Shown: in pieces, positions 43,819 through 51,713 of the stretch
How positions within the stretch are numbered: position 1 is the stretch's first letter
Layout of the letters: each line of letters begins with the position of its first letter
From: JACKIC01 sp964392305
GTDB lineage: Bacteria; Planctomycetota; UBA1135; UBA2386
Assembly: GCA_964392305.1 (NCBI GenBank)
Contig: CAYMPV010000019.1
Coordinates: 51,131-115,130 of the forward strand
Length of the DNA stretch: 64,000 nucleotides
Reading direction: 5' to 3'
Position numbers and translations under genes: made by a program
Notes under the pieces: model-generated
The model's input: the letters and a program-made list of their open reading frames with translations, nothing else
Database searches by the model: none
What the model was told of the DNA's origin: nothing

Positions 43819-45012
43819 GTGAGCGCGCCCACTACACCCGTGTTAGACCCAGCAGGCATTCTCAGCGAACGCGTCAAAGGCATCGAGCCGAGCGGCATCC
43901 GCCGCATCTTCGAGCTGATGGCGACGATGCAGGATCCGATCAACCTGTCGATCGGTCAGCCGCACTACGAAGCGCCGCCCGAACTGATCGCCGCGGCGCA
44001 CCGCGCGATGCAGCGCGGCGTCAACCGCTACACGGTGACGCAGGGCCTGCCCGAACTCAACGCGCTGATCCTCGCCGACATCGAGAAGCGCCACGGCGTG
44101 CGACCGCAGACCAGCCTGGTCACCGCCGGCGTCTCGGGCGGCCTGATGTTGGCGTTCCAGTGCCTGCTCAACCCCGGCGACGAGATCCTGCTGCCGGACC
44201 CGGGCTTCGTCATGTATCGCCACCTCGCCACGCTGTGCGGTGCGACGGTGCGGTACTACGATATCTACCCGCAGGGTGACGGGGAGCGGTTCGGCGTCGA
44301 CCTCGAGCGTTTCGCCGAACTGTGCAGCGCGCGCACCAAGGTGGTGCTGGTCAACTCGCCGAGCAACCCGACCGGTGCGGTGCTGACCTGCGCGGAGATC
44401 GAAGGCATCGCCGCGATCGCCAATCGCAGTGGTGGCGCGGTCGGGGGCACGTGGGTGGTCAGCGACGAGATCTACGACTTCTTCACCTACGAGGGTGAAT
44501 ACACCTCGTTGGTCGGCAGTGCCGAACGCTGCATCCAGCTCGGCGGCTACAGCAAGACCTACGGCATCCCGGGTTGGCGCATGGGGTACGCGACCGGTCC
44601 GTCGAGTGTGCTCGAGGCGATGAAGACGCTGCAGCAGTTCTCCTTCGTCTGCGCACCCGCACCGTTCCAGCAGGCGTTGCTCGAGACCATCCCCACGATC
44701 GACCTGTCGTCGTATCGCGACGAGTATCGCCACAAGCGCGACTACGTCACCGCCGAGCTGCACCCGGCCTATGGGCTGCGCGCGCCCGAAGGCGCGTTCT
44801 ACGCGTTCCCGCAGCTGCCGCGCACGGCGAGCGGCGCGGCGGTCGATCCCGACACGTTCTTGAACGCGGCGCTGGCCAAGAAGCTGTTGATCGTGCCGGG
44901 CAAGGCGTTTTCGGTCCGCGACACGCACTTCCGCCTCTCCTACGCGGCCGACGACGCGACCCTGGCCCGCGGCATCGACGCGCTCAACGAACTGGCGAAC
45001 CAGTTCGCCTGA
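43819..45012 (+). CDS. Class I/II pyridoxal-phosphate aminotransferase
   Basis: The 397-residue enzyme has fold-type I transaminase motifs: LSIGQPHYEAPPELIAAAHR near the start, VTAGVSGGLMLAFQCLLNPG, LVNSPSNPTGAVL (Asn binding the cofactor ring), VSDEIYDFFTYEG (Asp and Tyr) and the PLP-lysine motif GGYSKTYGIPGWRMGY. RLSYA near the end carries the carboxylate-binding Arg. Aspartate/tyrosine/aromatic or alanine aminotransferases share this layout, so the amino-acid substrate cannot be assigned. GTG at 43819 is used; a GTG seven codons on is also possible. queE follows after 34 bases. Confidence 0.9.
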   Translation: MSAPTTPVLDPAGILSERVKGIEPSGIRRIFELMATMQDPINLSIGQPHYEAPPELIAAAHRAMQRGVNRYTVTQGLPELNALILADIEKRHGVRPQTSLVTAGVSGGLMLAFQCLLNPGDEILLPDPGFVMYRHLATLCGATVRYYDIYPQGDGERFGVDLERFAELCSARTKVVLVNSPSNPTGAVLTCAEIEGIAAIANRSGGAVGGTWVVSDEIYDFFTYEGEYTSLVGSAERCIQLGGYSKTYGIPGWRMGYATGPSSVLEAMKTLQQFSFVCAPAPFQQALLETIPTIDLSSYRDEYRHKRDYVTAELHPAYGLRAPEGAFYAFPQLPRTASGAAVDPDTFLNAALAKKLLIVPGKAFSVRDTHFRLSYAADDATLARGIDALNELANQFA

Positions 45013-45046
45013 TCCCAACCAGTTCACTTCAGAGCCCCTGGCTGCG

Positions 45047-45898
45047 ATGGACCTCAAGCGCGCGTTGCAGCAGGTGCAGAAGGGCGCGACGCCCGTCGCC
45101 AGCAACAGCCCACGCGCCCCGCTGATCGAGATCTTCGACTCGTTCCAGGGTGAAGGGCGGTTCGTCGGCGCGCGCATGCTGTTCGTTCGCGTCGCGACGT
45201 GTCCGTTGCGCTGCCTGTATTGCGACACACCCAACAGTTACACCGCGCCGGCGCGGTTCCCGGTGCGTTTCGGGGTGCGTGAGGCGCAGGAAGCCAACCC
45301 GGTGCCCGCGGATCGTGCTGCCGAGCTGGTGCGGCAGGTAGCGGTGGCGCTGCCGGCGCCGGGGCGGCCGGTGCGCGTGAGCCTGACCGGCGGTGAGCCG
45401 TTGGTGTTCCCCGAGTTCGTCAAGGCCTTCGGCCGCGGTGTGCGTGAGCACGGCATGCGGCTGCACCTGGAGACCGCGGCGATCGACCCCGACGCGCTCG
45501 GCAAGTGCATCGACCAGGTCGACCACCTCAGCGCCGACTGGAAGTTGCCCGAGACGCTGGGACCCGCGGCGAGCCCGGCGGCGGTGTTGGCGCCGGGCGC
45601 CACCTTCGGCGACCGGCACCGGCGCTGCGTCGAGATCGCGGTGCGTCGCGGCGCCACCGTCGACGTCAAGATCGTGCTGACTCCGGCCGTGACCGATCCG
45701 AGCCTGGAGCTGGCCCTCGCCGAGCTGACGCCGCTGCGTGAGAAGATCGTGCTGGTGCTGCAGCCGGTGACGCCGTTCGGCGCGGTGACCCGGCCGTTGT
45801 CGCGCGACGACCTGCAGCGCCACGCGGCGGCGGCGCTGCGCGCCGGCTTCGACGTGCGCGTGTTGCCGCAGACACACAAGGTACTGCAGTTGCCTTGA
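45047..45898 (+). CDS. queE: 7-carboxy-7-deazaguanine synthase QueE
   Basis: QueE is a radical-SAM enzyme that contracts 6-carboxytetrahydropterin to 7-carboxy-7-deazaguanine, the step that forms the deazapurine ring of queuosine. The sequence shows the QueE opening IEIFDSFQGEGRFVGARMLF, the iron-sulfur cluster motif CPLRCLYC (CxxxCxxC) with the following DTPNSY, the SAM-site SLTGGEPLVFPEF, and VDHLSADWKLPET. At 283 residues it is a little longer than most. queC, queD and queF are not in the window. The stop overlaps a possible TTG start of the next gene (TTGA), but the next gene's ATG is preferred. Confidence 0.93.
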   Translation: MDLKRALQQVQKGATPVASNSPRAPLIEIFDSFQGEGRFVGARMLFVRVATCPLRCLYCDTPNSYTAPARFPVRFGVREAQEANPVPADRAAELVRQVAVALPAPGRPVRVSLTGGEPLVFPEFVKAFGRGVREHGMRLHLETAAIDPDALGKCIDQVDHLSADWKLPETLGPAASPAAVLAPGATFGDRHRRCVEIAVRRGATVDVKIVLTPAVTDPSLELALAELTPLREKIVLVLQPVTPFGAVTRPLSRDDLQRHAAAALRAGFDVRVLPQTHKVLQLP

Positions 45899-45942
45899 GC
45901 CTCGTGCCAGTCGGCGCGCCGGTTCGGGTAGGCTTGCCGGCC

Positions 45943-47133
45943 ATGATGGCGCGGTCGGTGGCAGTGTTCTCGATGTGGCTCGTGGGCCTGTCGCCGGTGA
46001 GCCTGGCCCAGGAAGGCGACGCGCAGGTGCCCAAGGTCGTCTGCCGCATGTGCGAGAGCCGCGGCTGCTTTCCGTGCACCAGACACGGCAAACAACTCGA
46101 TCTCGAACTGCCCGAGAACGGCACGGTGTTCTGCAGCGTCGCGACGTCGTGCAAGGTCTGCAGCGGGTCGCTCGCGACCGACTGCAAGACCTGCAACAAC
46201 GAGCCCGTGCAGACCGAACTCGAGCGGCGGCGGCAGCTGGCGCAGGAATGGCTCGCGGCGCGCAGGAAGGCCCTGCCCGAAGTCGAGGATCGCAAGGAGC
46301 TCGTGCACATCAAGACCGCGCACCTCGACCTCGCGTTCTCGATCAGGCCGACCACGGTCGGCAAGACCAAGGTCGACACGCACCCGCTGGCGCACCTGTT
46401 CGCCAGGCGCCTCGAGGAACTGCGTACGCTCTACATGACCACGTTCGAGGTGCCCGAGACCGATCTCACCGGGCGACTCGAGGTCTACATGTTCCGCGAC
46501 GCACAGGACCACGCGCAGGTCGGGCCGCGCGTCACCGGCATCGGGTCGAGTCAGTCGACCGGCGTCAAGCTGATGGGCGTCGAGTGTGTGTTCTCGATGT
46601 GGCAGGACCTGCGGCAGATGCCCAACGACGAGGCGCTGCACCGCAACCTCGTGCACAACGTCACGCATCTGTTGCTCAGCAACACCAAGCCCGAACAGTT
46701 CCTCGGCAACCGCAAGGCCGGCTGGATCGACGAGGGTGTGGCGCACTGGTTCGAGGACAAGGTCACCGGCAAGTGCACCAACTTCTGCTTCGAAGAGGTG
46801 CTGATGCAGCCCGGGGCGGGCTTCAAAGGTGGCCACTGGCGCGCGCCGGTGCGGCGCATGGTCGACGCCGGCGAGGACAAGTCGTTCGCCGAGCTGTCGA
46901 TCCTCAACACCGATCAACTCGTCTTCACCGACCACGCCCTGGCGTTCGCCTACGTCGACTTCCTGATCACCAGCAAGGGCGGGGCGAAGTTTCGTGATCT
47001 GGTCAAGCTCGCCAAGCGTGACCAGCCGATGCGTGAAGCACTACAGACTGTCTACGGTTTGAGTCCGCTGACGATCGTTGCTCCGTTCCGACAATGGGTG
47101 AAGGAAAACTACTCGCCGCTCGATCCGCGCTGA
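45943..47133 (+). CDS. Exported Cys-rich protein with a metallopeptidase-like domain whose HExxH is changed to HNxxH
   Basis: The 396-residue protein has a signal peptide (VAVFSMWLVGLSPVSLAQ). An N-terminal Cys cluster (CRMCESRGCFPCTRHG; CKVCSGSLATDCKTC) has the pairwise spacing of a DnaJ-type zinc ribbon. The C-terminal domain looks like a gluzincin of the peptidase MA type: HNVTHLLLSNTKPEQ sits where HExxH would be, and WIDEGVAHWFED supplies the downstream Glu. The catalytic Glu of HExxH is Asn here, so metal may still bind but hydrolysis is doubtful. ATG at 45943 opens the signal; a TTG at 45895 overlaps the queE stop. The next gene begins 40 bases before this one ends. Confidence 0.72.
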   Translation: MMARSVAVFSMWLVGLSPVSLAQEGDAQVPKVVCRMCESRGCFPCTRHGKQLDLELPENGTVFCSVATSCKVCSGSLATDCKTCNNEPVQTELERRRQLAQEWLAARRKALPEVEDRKELVHIKTAHLDLAFSIRPTTVGKTKVDTHPLAHLFARRLEELRTLYMTTFEVPETDLTGRLEVYMFRDAQDHAQVGPRVTGIGSSQSTGVKLMGVECVFSMWQDLRQMPNDEALHRNLVHNVTHLLLSNTKPEQFLGNRKAGWIDEGVAHWFEDKVTGKCTNFCFEEVLMQPGAGFKGGHWRAPVRRMVDAGEDKSFAELSILNTDQLVFTDHALAFAYVDFLITSKGGAKFRDLVKLAKRDQPMREALQTVYGLSPLTIVAPFRQWVKENYSPLDPR

Positions 47134-48662
47134 TCGCGCTGACCTGCTTGTCCTCGCTGGCATCGGCCCGATGCCAGGGGTTGCTGTACCGCGAACGGTG
47201 GGGCTACCTGCACCTCGAGAACCGCCGCGCGGAACTGCAGCACGAACTGCAGGGTCGCGATGTGCGCACCCGCGCCCGCGTCGCCCAACTGCTGCTCGAG
47301 CCCGATCAGGGGGTGCCGTTCCGTCCGGTCGCTGCGGCGCTCGCCCATCTGCGCGGCGTGCCGCTGGACGACACCTTCCTGTTGCGCACGACGATGAGCG
47401 CATTCGTCCTGCCCGAAGTCGTCGATCCGGTCGGTGACAACGAGGTCTGTCGGCGCGCCAACGTGTCGCTGTATCTGCCGTTCACGCTGCCGCTGCCCGA
47501 GGGGCTCGGTTACGGCATCGAACTCGTCGACAAGGCGGGTGCGGTCGTGCATCGCGCCGGCATCTCCGAGCCGGTGCCGCTGGCCGACCTGCGCATGGCG
47601 CAGAAGACGATCGAGGTGCCGTGCGCCGAACTCGCCGACGGCAGCTACGAGCTGCGGCTGTTCGTGCTCGTCGCCGGGCAGATGCCCGGGCCCAAGGATC
47701 CCGTGCTGCGCTGGCCGCTGCACGTGCAGCGCGGTTTTGCGGCGCATGCCGTGGCGGCGATGGAACGCGCCAAGACCGCCGCTGCCGGGTTGGCGCCGCT
47801 GCCGCGGGCGCTGCTCGCCGGGTTGTCGCGGCAGGTGGCTCGCGCCTTCACGGGCGAACCGTTCGATGGTGGCAGCCGCGCCGTCGCCGAACTGCAGCGC
47901 CTCGACCAGGCACTCGCCAACGTCGACCGGGGCGTCCATGTGCTCGCTGGCATGACCGGGGACGTGGCGCTGGCGCTGCCGGCGGCGAAGGGGGACGTCG
48001 AGGCCGGGCTCGGTTGTGTGTTGCGCCTGCCGGCGACGGCGGTGTTCGACGCGGATGAGGCCCCGGCGGCGCGGCCGCTGGTGGTGGTCGCCAACGGTGC
48101 GCCTGCCTACGACACCCAGGGGCGGCGGCCCGGCGCACCGGTGACGCGAATGCCGACCTGGAGCAGCCTCGAACTGCCCGAGTTGGGCCGCGACGGCGAC
48201 CTGCGGGTCGCGTTCCTCGAATCGCCTGGCGCCGAGCGCGACTTCTGCGCCGAACTGCAGGCCGCGTTGACGTCGCTGCGCGAGCTGTGGCACGCCGAAG
48301 CACAACCCGTGGTGCTGGTCTGCGAACGCGAAGCTGCGACCATCGTCGGCATCCAGTTCGCGAGGTTCGTGCCGCTGGTCGATGCCGCGGTGATGATCGG
48401 CGGCGGCGCGATGCCGGCGCCGGTGCTCGACGGCCTGGGCGCCGTATCGGTGCGTTACGCGCGGCTGTCCGGCATGGCGAGCAGCGAGGCGATCGAACGC
48501 ACCGTCGCCTATGCCGAGCAGCGTCGTCAGGCCGGTGCACCGCTCGACTGCGGCTGGCTGACCGAGGCCGCGATGCCGTGGAGTGTGGGCATGCCATGCC
48601 TGGCCACGCCGGTGCGCGAGTTCGTGCGGCAGGTCGTGGCCAGAGGGCGTGCGCCGCGGTGA
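47094..48662 (+). CDS. Exported protein of unknown function
   Basis: The 522-residue product has a signal peptide (LAARSALIALTCLSSLASA) and is not recognised. The first half is helical, then beta-rich (VSLYLPFTLPLPEGLGYGIE); the second half reads like an alpha/beta fold (RPLVVVANGAPAYD; DAAVMIGGGAMPAP) with a loose resemblance to alpha/beta-hydrolases but no nucleophile elbow. It overlaps the preceding gene by 40 bases, which links the two. No ribosome site is visible before ATG 47094. Periplasmic or secreted location is expected. Confidence 0.65.
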   Translation: MGEGKLLAARSALIALTCLSSLASARCQGLLYRERWGYLHLENRRAELQHELQGRDVRTRARVAQLLLEPDQGVPFRPVAAALAHLRGVPLDDTFLLRTTMSAFVLPEVVDPVGDNEVCRRANVSLYLPFTLPLPEGLGYGIELVDKAGAVVHRAGISEPVPLADLRMAQKTIEVPCAELADGSYELRLFVLVAGQMPGPKDPVLRWPLHVQRGFAAHAVAAMERAKTAAAGLAPLPRALLAGLSRQVARAFTGEPFDGGSRAVAELQRLDQALANVDRGVHVLAGMTGDVALALPAAKGDVEAGLGCVLRLPATAVFDADEAPAARPLVVVANGAPAYDTQGRRPGAPVTRMPTWSSLELPELGRDGDLRVAFLESPGAERDFCAELQAALTSLRELWHAEAQPVVLVCEREAATIVGIQFARFVPLVDAAVMIGGGAMPAPVLDGLGAVSVRYARLSGMASSEAIERTVAYAEQRRQAGAPLDCGWLTEAAMPWSVGMPCLATPVREFVRQVVARGRAPR

Positions 48663-48727
48663 GCCGCGTTGTCCACGACCGCGCGCTGGGTCGCGTCCAC
48701 TCCGTCAGGCGCGCCGGCGGTTGAGCA

Positions 48728-49195
48728 CTACTGCGCGCCGCCGACCAGCTCGCGCACGATGCGCACCAGGTCGCGCGGCTTGACCGGCTTCTCGAGCCAG
48801 GTGCCCGGCTGCAACACGCCGTCGTCGATCGCTGCGGCCTGCCGCGAGCTGCCCGACACGACCACGATCGGCAGGTTCAGGTGGCCCTCGCCGCGCAACC
48901 GCTGCACCAGTTCGCCGCCCGACAGCGCCGGCAGGCTCATGTCGAGCACGATCAGGCTCGGCATCCGGTCGTGGAAGCGGCGCAGCGCCTGCAGGCCGTC
49001 GCGCGCGATTTCGACGACGTGACCGTCCCGGCTCAGCGCGCGCGCGAACACCTCGGCGGTCAGCGGTTCGTCCTCGACCAACAGGATGCGCGTGGTGCGT
49101 TCGGTGTGCACGCGGCGCGTCGTGTTCTGCGGCGTCGGCGCTTCCTTGGTGATGGTTGCGGGACGGGATGGTGGGGACAGCACTGCGGTGGACAT
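48728..49195 (-). CDS. Stand-alone response-regulator receiver protein
   Basis: The 155-residue product is an N-terminal linker of about 35 residues followed by one receiver (REC) domain: RILLVEDEPLTAEVFARALS (acidic pair), IVLDMSLPALSGGEL (phosphorylated Asp in VLD), VVVSGSS (Ser in the place of T/S) and LEKPVKPRDL (Lys). There is no output domain, so it acts by protein contact, as CheY-type regulators do. No histidine kinase or chemotaxis partner gene is adjacent; the methyl-accepting protein lies 32 kb away. It is followed on the same strand, upstream in transcription, by a methyltransferase gene. Confidence 0.9.
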   Translation of the reverse strand: MSTAVLSPPSRPATITKEAPTPQNTTRRVHTERTTRILLVEDEPLTAEVFARALSRDGHVVEIARDGLQALRRFHDRMPSLIVLDMSLPALSGGELVQRLRGEGHLNLPIVVVSGSSRQAAAIDDGVLQPGTWLEKPVKPRDLVRIVRELVGGAQ

Positions 49196-49255
49196 CGGCG
49201 ACTTCTCTCCTCGTCGCCGCTATCGGCGCGTCGGCTGCGGTGAATCCAGTGCGAA

Positions 49256-49876
49256 TCAAGGCGTGCCGACGCGGCACAGCACCAGGGTCTGCTCGCCGAC
49301 GAAGCGGCGCAACGCCTGCACCCGCACCGGTTGCCAACCGGCGGTCCGCAGCTCGGCCAGGAACGCGCGGCGCGACACGCTGCTGCGCCCCGATCGGTTC
49401 TTGCCGAACCACCTTCGCACACGCCGCCGCAGGTGTTGCAGACTGCACGCGTCGAAGAACGAAACGACCAGGACGCCGACACCGACGCGGCGCAGCTCAC
49501 GCAGGATGTCGATCCGTTCGGCAGGTGTCGCGATGTGCTGCAGCAGTCGGTGGCAGAGCACGCCCGCGAAGCAACCGTCGGCGAACGGCAGGCGGTGCAC
49601 GCTGGCGCACAATCGGGGCCGCGCGCCGGGGCACGCCGCGACCATCGCCGGGTCGCGGTCGACCTGCACCGCGTCGCCGGGCAGTTCGTCGGTCATGCGC
49701 CCGGCGCCCGACGGCACGTCGAGCCACGGTCCCGGTGGCGCCGCCGCCTGCCGCAGCAACGAGCGCAGCGCGTGACGTTCGCGGCGGTCGGTTCCGGCCC
49801 CCGAGCCGCTGCAGAAGCGCTCGTCGCGGTAGCGGCGCGCGTAGTCCGGCTCACGCAGGTAGGGGGTCTCGGTCAC
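49256..49876 (-). CDS. Class I SAM-dependent methyltransferase-like protein
   Basis: The 206-residue protein has a Rossmann-type methyltransferase core. PWLDVPSGAGRMTDEL takes the place of motif I (GxGxG weakened to PSGAGR), VQVDRDPAMV holds the acidic residue after strand 2, VHRLPFADGCFAGVLCHRLL is the motif around strand 4, and LRELRRVGVGVLVVSFFD is strand 5. The substrate is unknown. The start is GTG at 49876 with no clear ribosome site. It lies 60 bases upstream (in transcription order) of the receiver gene and may share its message. Confidence 0.78.
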   Translation of the reverse strand: MTETPYLREPDYARRYRDERFCSGSGAGTDRRERHALRSLLRQAAAPPGPWLDVPSGAGRMTDELPGDAVQVDRDPAMVAACPGARPRLCASVHRLPFADGCFAGVLCHRLLQHIATPAERIDILRELRRVGVGVLVVSFFDACSLQHLRRRVRRWFGKNRSGRSSVSRRAFLAELRTAGWQPVRVQALRRFVGEQTLVLCRVGTP

Positions 49877-49956
49877 GGCGGCACCATACCAATCGATGCG
49901 CGTGGGTTCAGTCGGTGTCGTGATCCGGTCGATGGCAAGGCCTGGAGAACCCGCCC

Positions 49957-50277
49957 ATGAGCGAGCACAGACCCTCGTCCATCGACAGCCGCCGCGACCC
50001 TCGTTACGACCTCGACCGTCAGGTCACGCTCGAGTTCGCAGCCGGCTCGATCGTCGGCCCCGGCGAGAACATCTCGCAGCAGGGTGTGTTCTTCACCACC
50101 GACGGCAAGCTGCCGGTGACGGTGCGCATCGCCGGCAGCGACGTCGTCGTGCAGGGTGAGCTGGTGCGCTACGAGACGATGGGCGATGGTCGCGTCGGCA
50201 TCGCCGTGCGCTTTGCGACGCCGGAGCCCGAACTGCTCGGGGTGCCCGACGCTGGCGGCGGCGCGGGTGGCGCGTAG
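49957..50277 (+). CDS. PilZ-domain protein (probable c-di-GMP receptor)
   Basis: The 106-residue protein is essentially one PilZ domain. The c-di-GMP motif RxxxR is in SRRDPRYDL, and the second motif (D/N)xSxxG is NISQQG in the first strand region. Both are intact, so nucleotide binding is likely. Small PilZ proteins act as soluble adaptors for motility, adhesion or secretion. The ATG is within an AT-poorer region without a strong ribosome site. The DUF2058 gene starts nine bases after the stop. Confidence 0.88.
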   Translation: MSEHRPSSIDSRRDPRYDLDRQVTLEFAAGSIVGPGENISQQGVFFTTDGKLPVTVRIAGSDVVVQGELVRYETMGDGRVGIAVRFATPEPELLGVPDAGGGAGGA

Positions 50278-50286
50278 CATGGCGGC

Positions 50287-50778
50287 ATGAGCCTGCGCGA
50301 CCAGTTCAAGAAGGCGAACCTGATCTCCGACAAGGAAGCCAAGCGGCTCGCGCACGAGGCGCGCGTCGAGCGTTCGACCAAGGGGCGCGAGACGCTCGAG
50401 CAGGAGTCGGTGTTGCGGCAGCAGGAGATCGAGCGCCTGCAGAAGGAGGATCGCGAGCGGGTGCGCAAGGAGACCGAGCGGCTCGAGCGCGAGAAGAAGC
50501 AGCGTGAAGAGTGGGCCGCCGTCGAGGTGCTGCTCGCCGACGCGAAGAAGCCCGGGCCCGGCGCGGTGCGTTTCTACTTCGCCACCGAAGAGGGCTTCCT
50601 GCCGTGGCTCGAACTGTCGCCGCGCGAGGCCCAGGAACTGCGCGCCGGATCGCTGTGTGTGGTGCGCGTCGGCGCGACCAATACCCACACCTATCGGCTG
50701 CTGCCGCTCGAAGCGACCAAACGTGTCGCCCGTCTGCGGCCCGAGGTCGTGGCGCTGGCGCCGCGCGGCGTGCTGTAG
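50287..50778 (+). CDS. DUF2058 (YaiL-like) protein
   Basis: The 163-residue protein opens MSLRDQFKKANLISDKEAKR as DUF2058 proteins do. A strongly charged helix follows (EQESVLRQQEIERLQKEDRE), then a compact C-terminal domain (RFYFATEEGFLPWLELSPRE; TNTHTYRLLPLEATKRVARL). The family is cytoplasmic and nucleic-acid-like in charge; its function is not known. It is probably co-transcribed with the PilZ gene. The ATG is placed nine bases after that gene's stop. Confidence 0.82.
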   Translation: MSLRDQFKKANLISDKEAKRLAHEARVERSTKGRETLEQESVLRQQEIERLQKEDRERVRKETERLEREKKQREEWAAVEVLLADAKKPGPGAVRFYFATEEGFLPWLELSPREAQELRAGSLCVVRVGATNTHTYRLLPLEATKRVARLRPEVVALAPRGVL

Positions 50779-50819
50779 CGCCCCGCGCGAACTTGCGCGG
50801 CCTGCTCGCGGCGCTGACG

Positions 50820-51695
50820 ATGCGCCGCATGCCCCGAGCAGCTGCGGCGAAGACCTCACGCACGACTTCCAAGAGCAGGCCCAAGAGCGGGGCCGGCTAC
50901 CTGCACGGCTACGCCGGCCACGAACAGGACCGCCTCTATCACCAGGCCGCGTTCCTCGCCGACGCGGTGCACGACCGTTTGCCGTTCCGTCGTTGTCGCC
51001 GTTTGCTCGAGGTCGGCTGCGGCGTCGCTGCGCAGACCGAGATCCTGCTGCGGCACTTTCCCGAACTGCACGTCACCGGCGTCGACCGCAGCAAGTCGAG
51101 CCTGTTGCGGGCGCGGCGGCACCTCGGCAGCCGCAGCTTCGCGAAGGGCCGGTTCACGCTGAGGCAGGCCGAGGTCGAGACGCTGCCGTTCGCCGGCGAC
51201 GAGTTCGACGGCGCGTTCCTGTGCTGGATCCTCGAGCACGTCGACGACCCGGCGCGCACGCTCGCCGAGGTGCGGCGCGTGCTGCGACCAGGTGCGCCCG
51301 TGGTGGTCAACGAGGTGATGAACGCGACGTTCTTCCTCGACCCCTACAGCCCCAACACCCTGCGTTACTGGCGCCGTTTCAACGACACCCAGCTGGCGCT
51401 CGGCGGCGACCCGTTCGTCGGCGCCAAACTCGGCAACCTGCTGCTCAGCGCCGGCTACACCGACATCCACACCGAGGTGAAGACCTTCCACCTCGACAAC
51501 CGCGCGCCAGCCGAACGCACCGAGTTCCTGGCCTACTGGACCGATCTGCTGCTCAGCGGGGCGCCGGCCCTGGCGAAGTCGGGCAAGGTCTCCAAGGAGA
51601 TCGTCGCCGGCATGCGCAAGGAACTCGCGGTCGTCGCGCGCGACCCCGACGCGGTGTTCTTCTACAGCTTCGTGCAGGCGCGGGCGCGAGTCTGA
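50820..51695 (+). CDS. Class I SAM-dependent methyltransferase
   Basis: The 291-residue enzyme shows the complete methyltransferase signature. LLEVGCGVAAQTEILL is motif I (SAM binding), VTGVDRSKSSLLRAR is the motif with acidic D after strand 2, QAEVETLPFAGDEFDGAFLC holds motif II, and LAEVRRVLRPGAPVVVNEVM the post-motif strand. This UbiE/Methyltransf_11-like organisation is used on many small molecules; the substrate is not predictable. The first 30 residues are basic and probably disordered (AAAKTSRTTSKSRPKSG). ATG 50820 is chosen over ATG 50829; neither has a ribosome site. It converges with pnp. Confidence 0.88.
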   Translation: MRRMPRAAAAKTSRTTSKSRPKSGAGYLHGYAGHEQDRLYHQAAFLADAVHDRLPFRRCRRLLEVGCGVAAQTEILLRHFPELHVTGVDRSKSSLLRARRHLGSRSFAKGRFTLRQAEVETLPFAGDEFDGAFLCWILEHVDDPARTLAEVRRVLRPGAPVVVNEVMNATFFLDPYSPNTLRYWRRFNDTQLALGGDPFVGAKLGNLLLSAGYTDIHTEVKTFHLDNRAPAERTEFLAYWTDLLLSGAPALAKSGKVSKEIVAGMRKELAVVARDPDAVFFYSFVQARARV

Positions 51696-51713
51696 CGTCG
51701 CGCGGCTGCCCGC

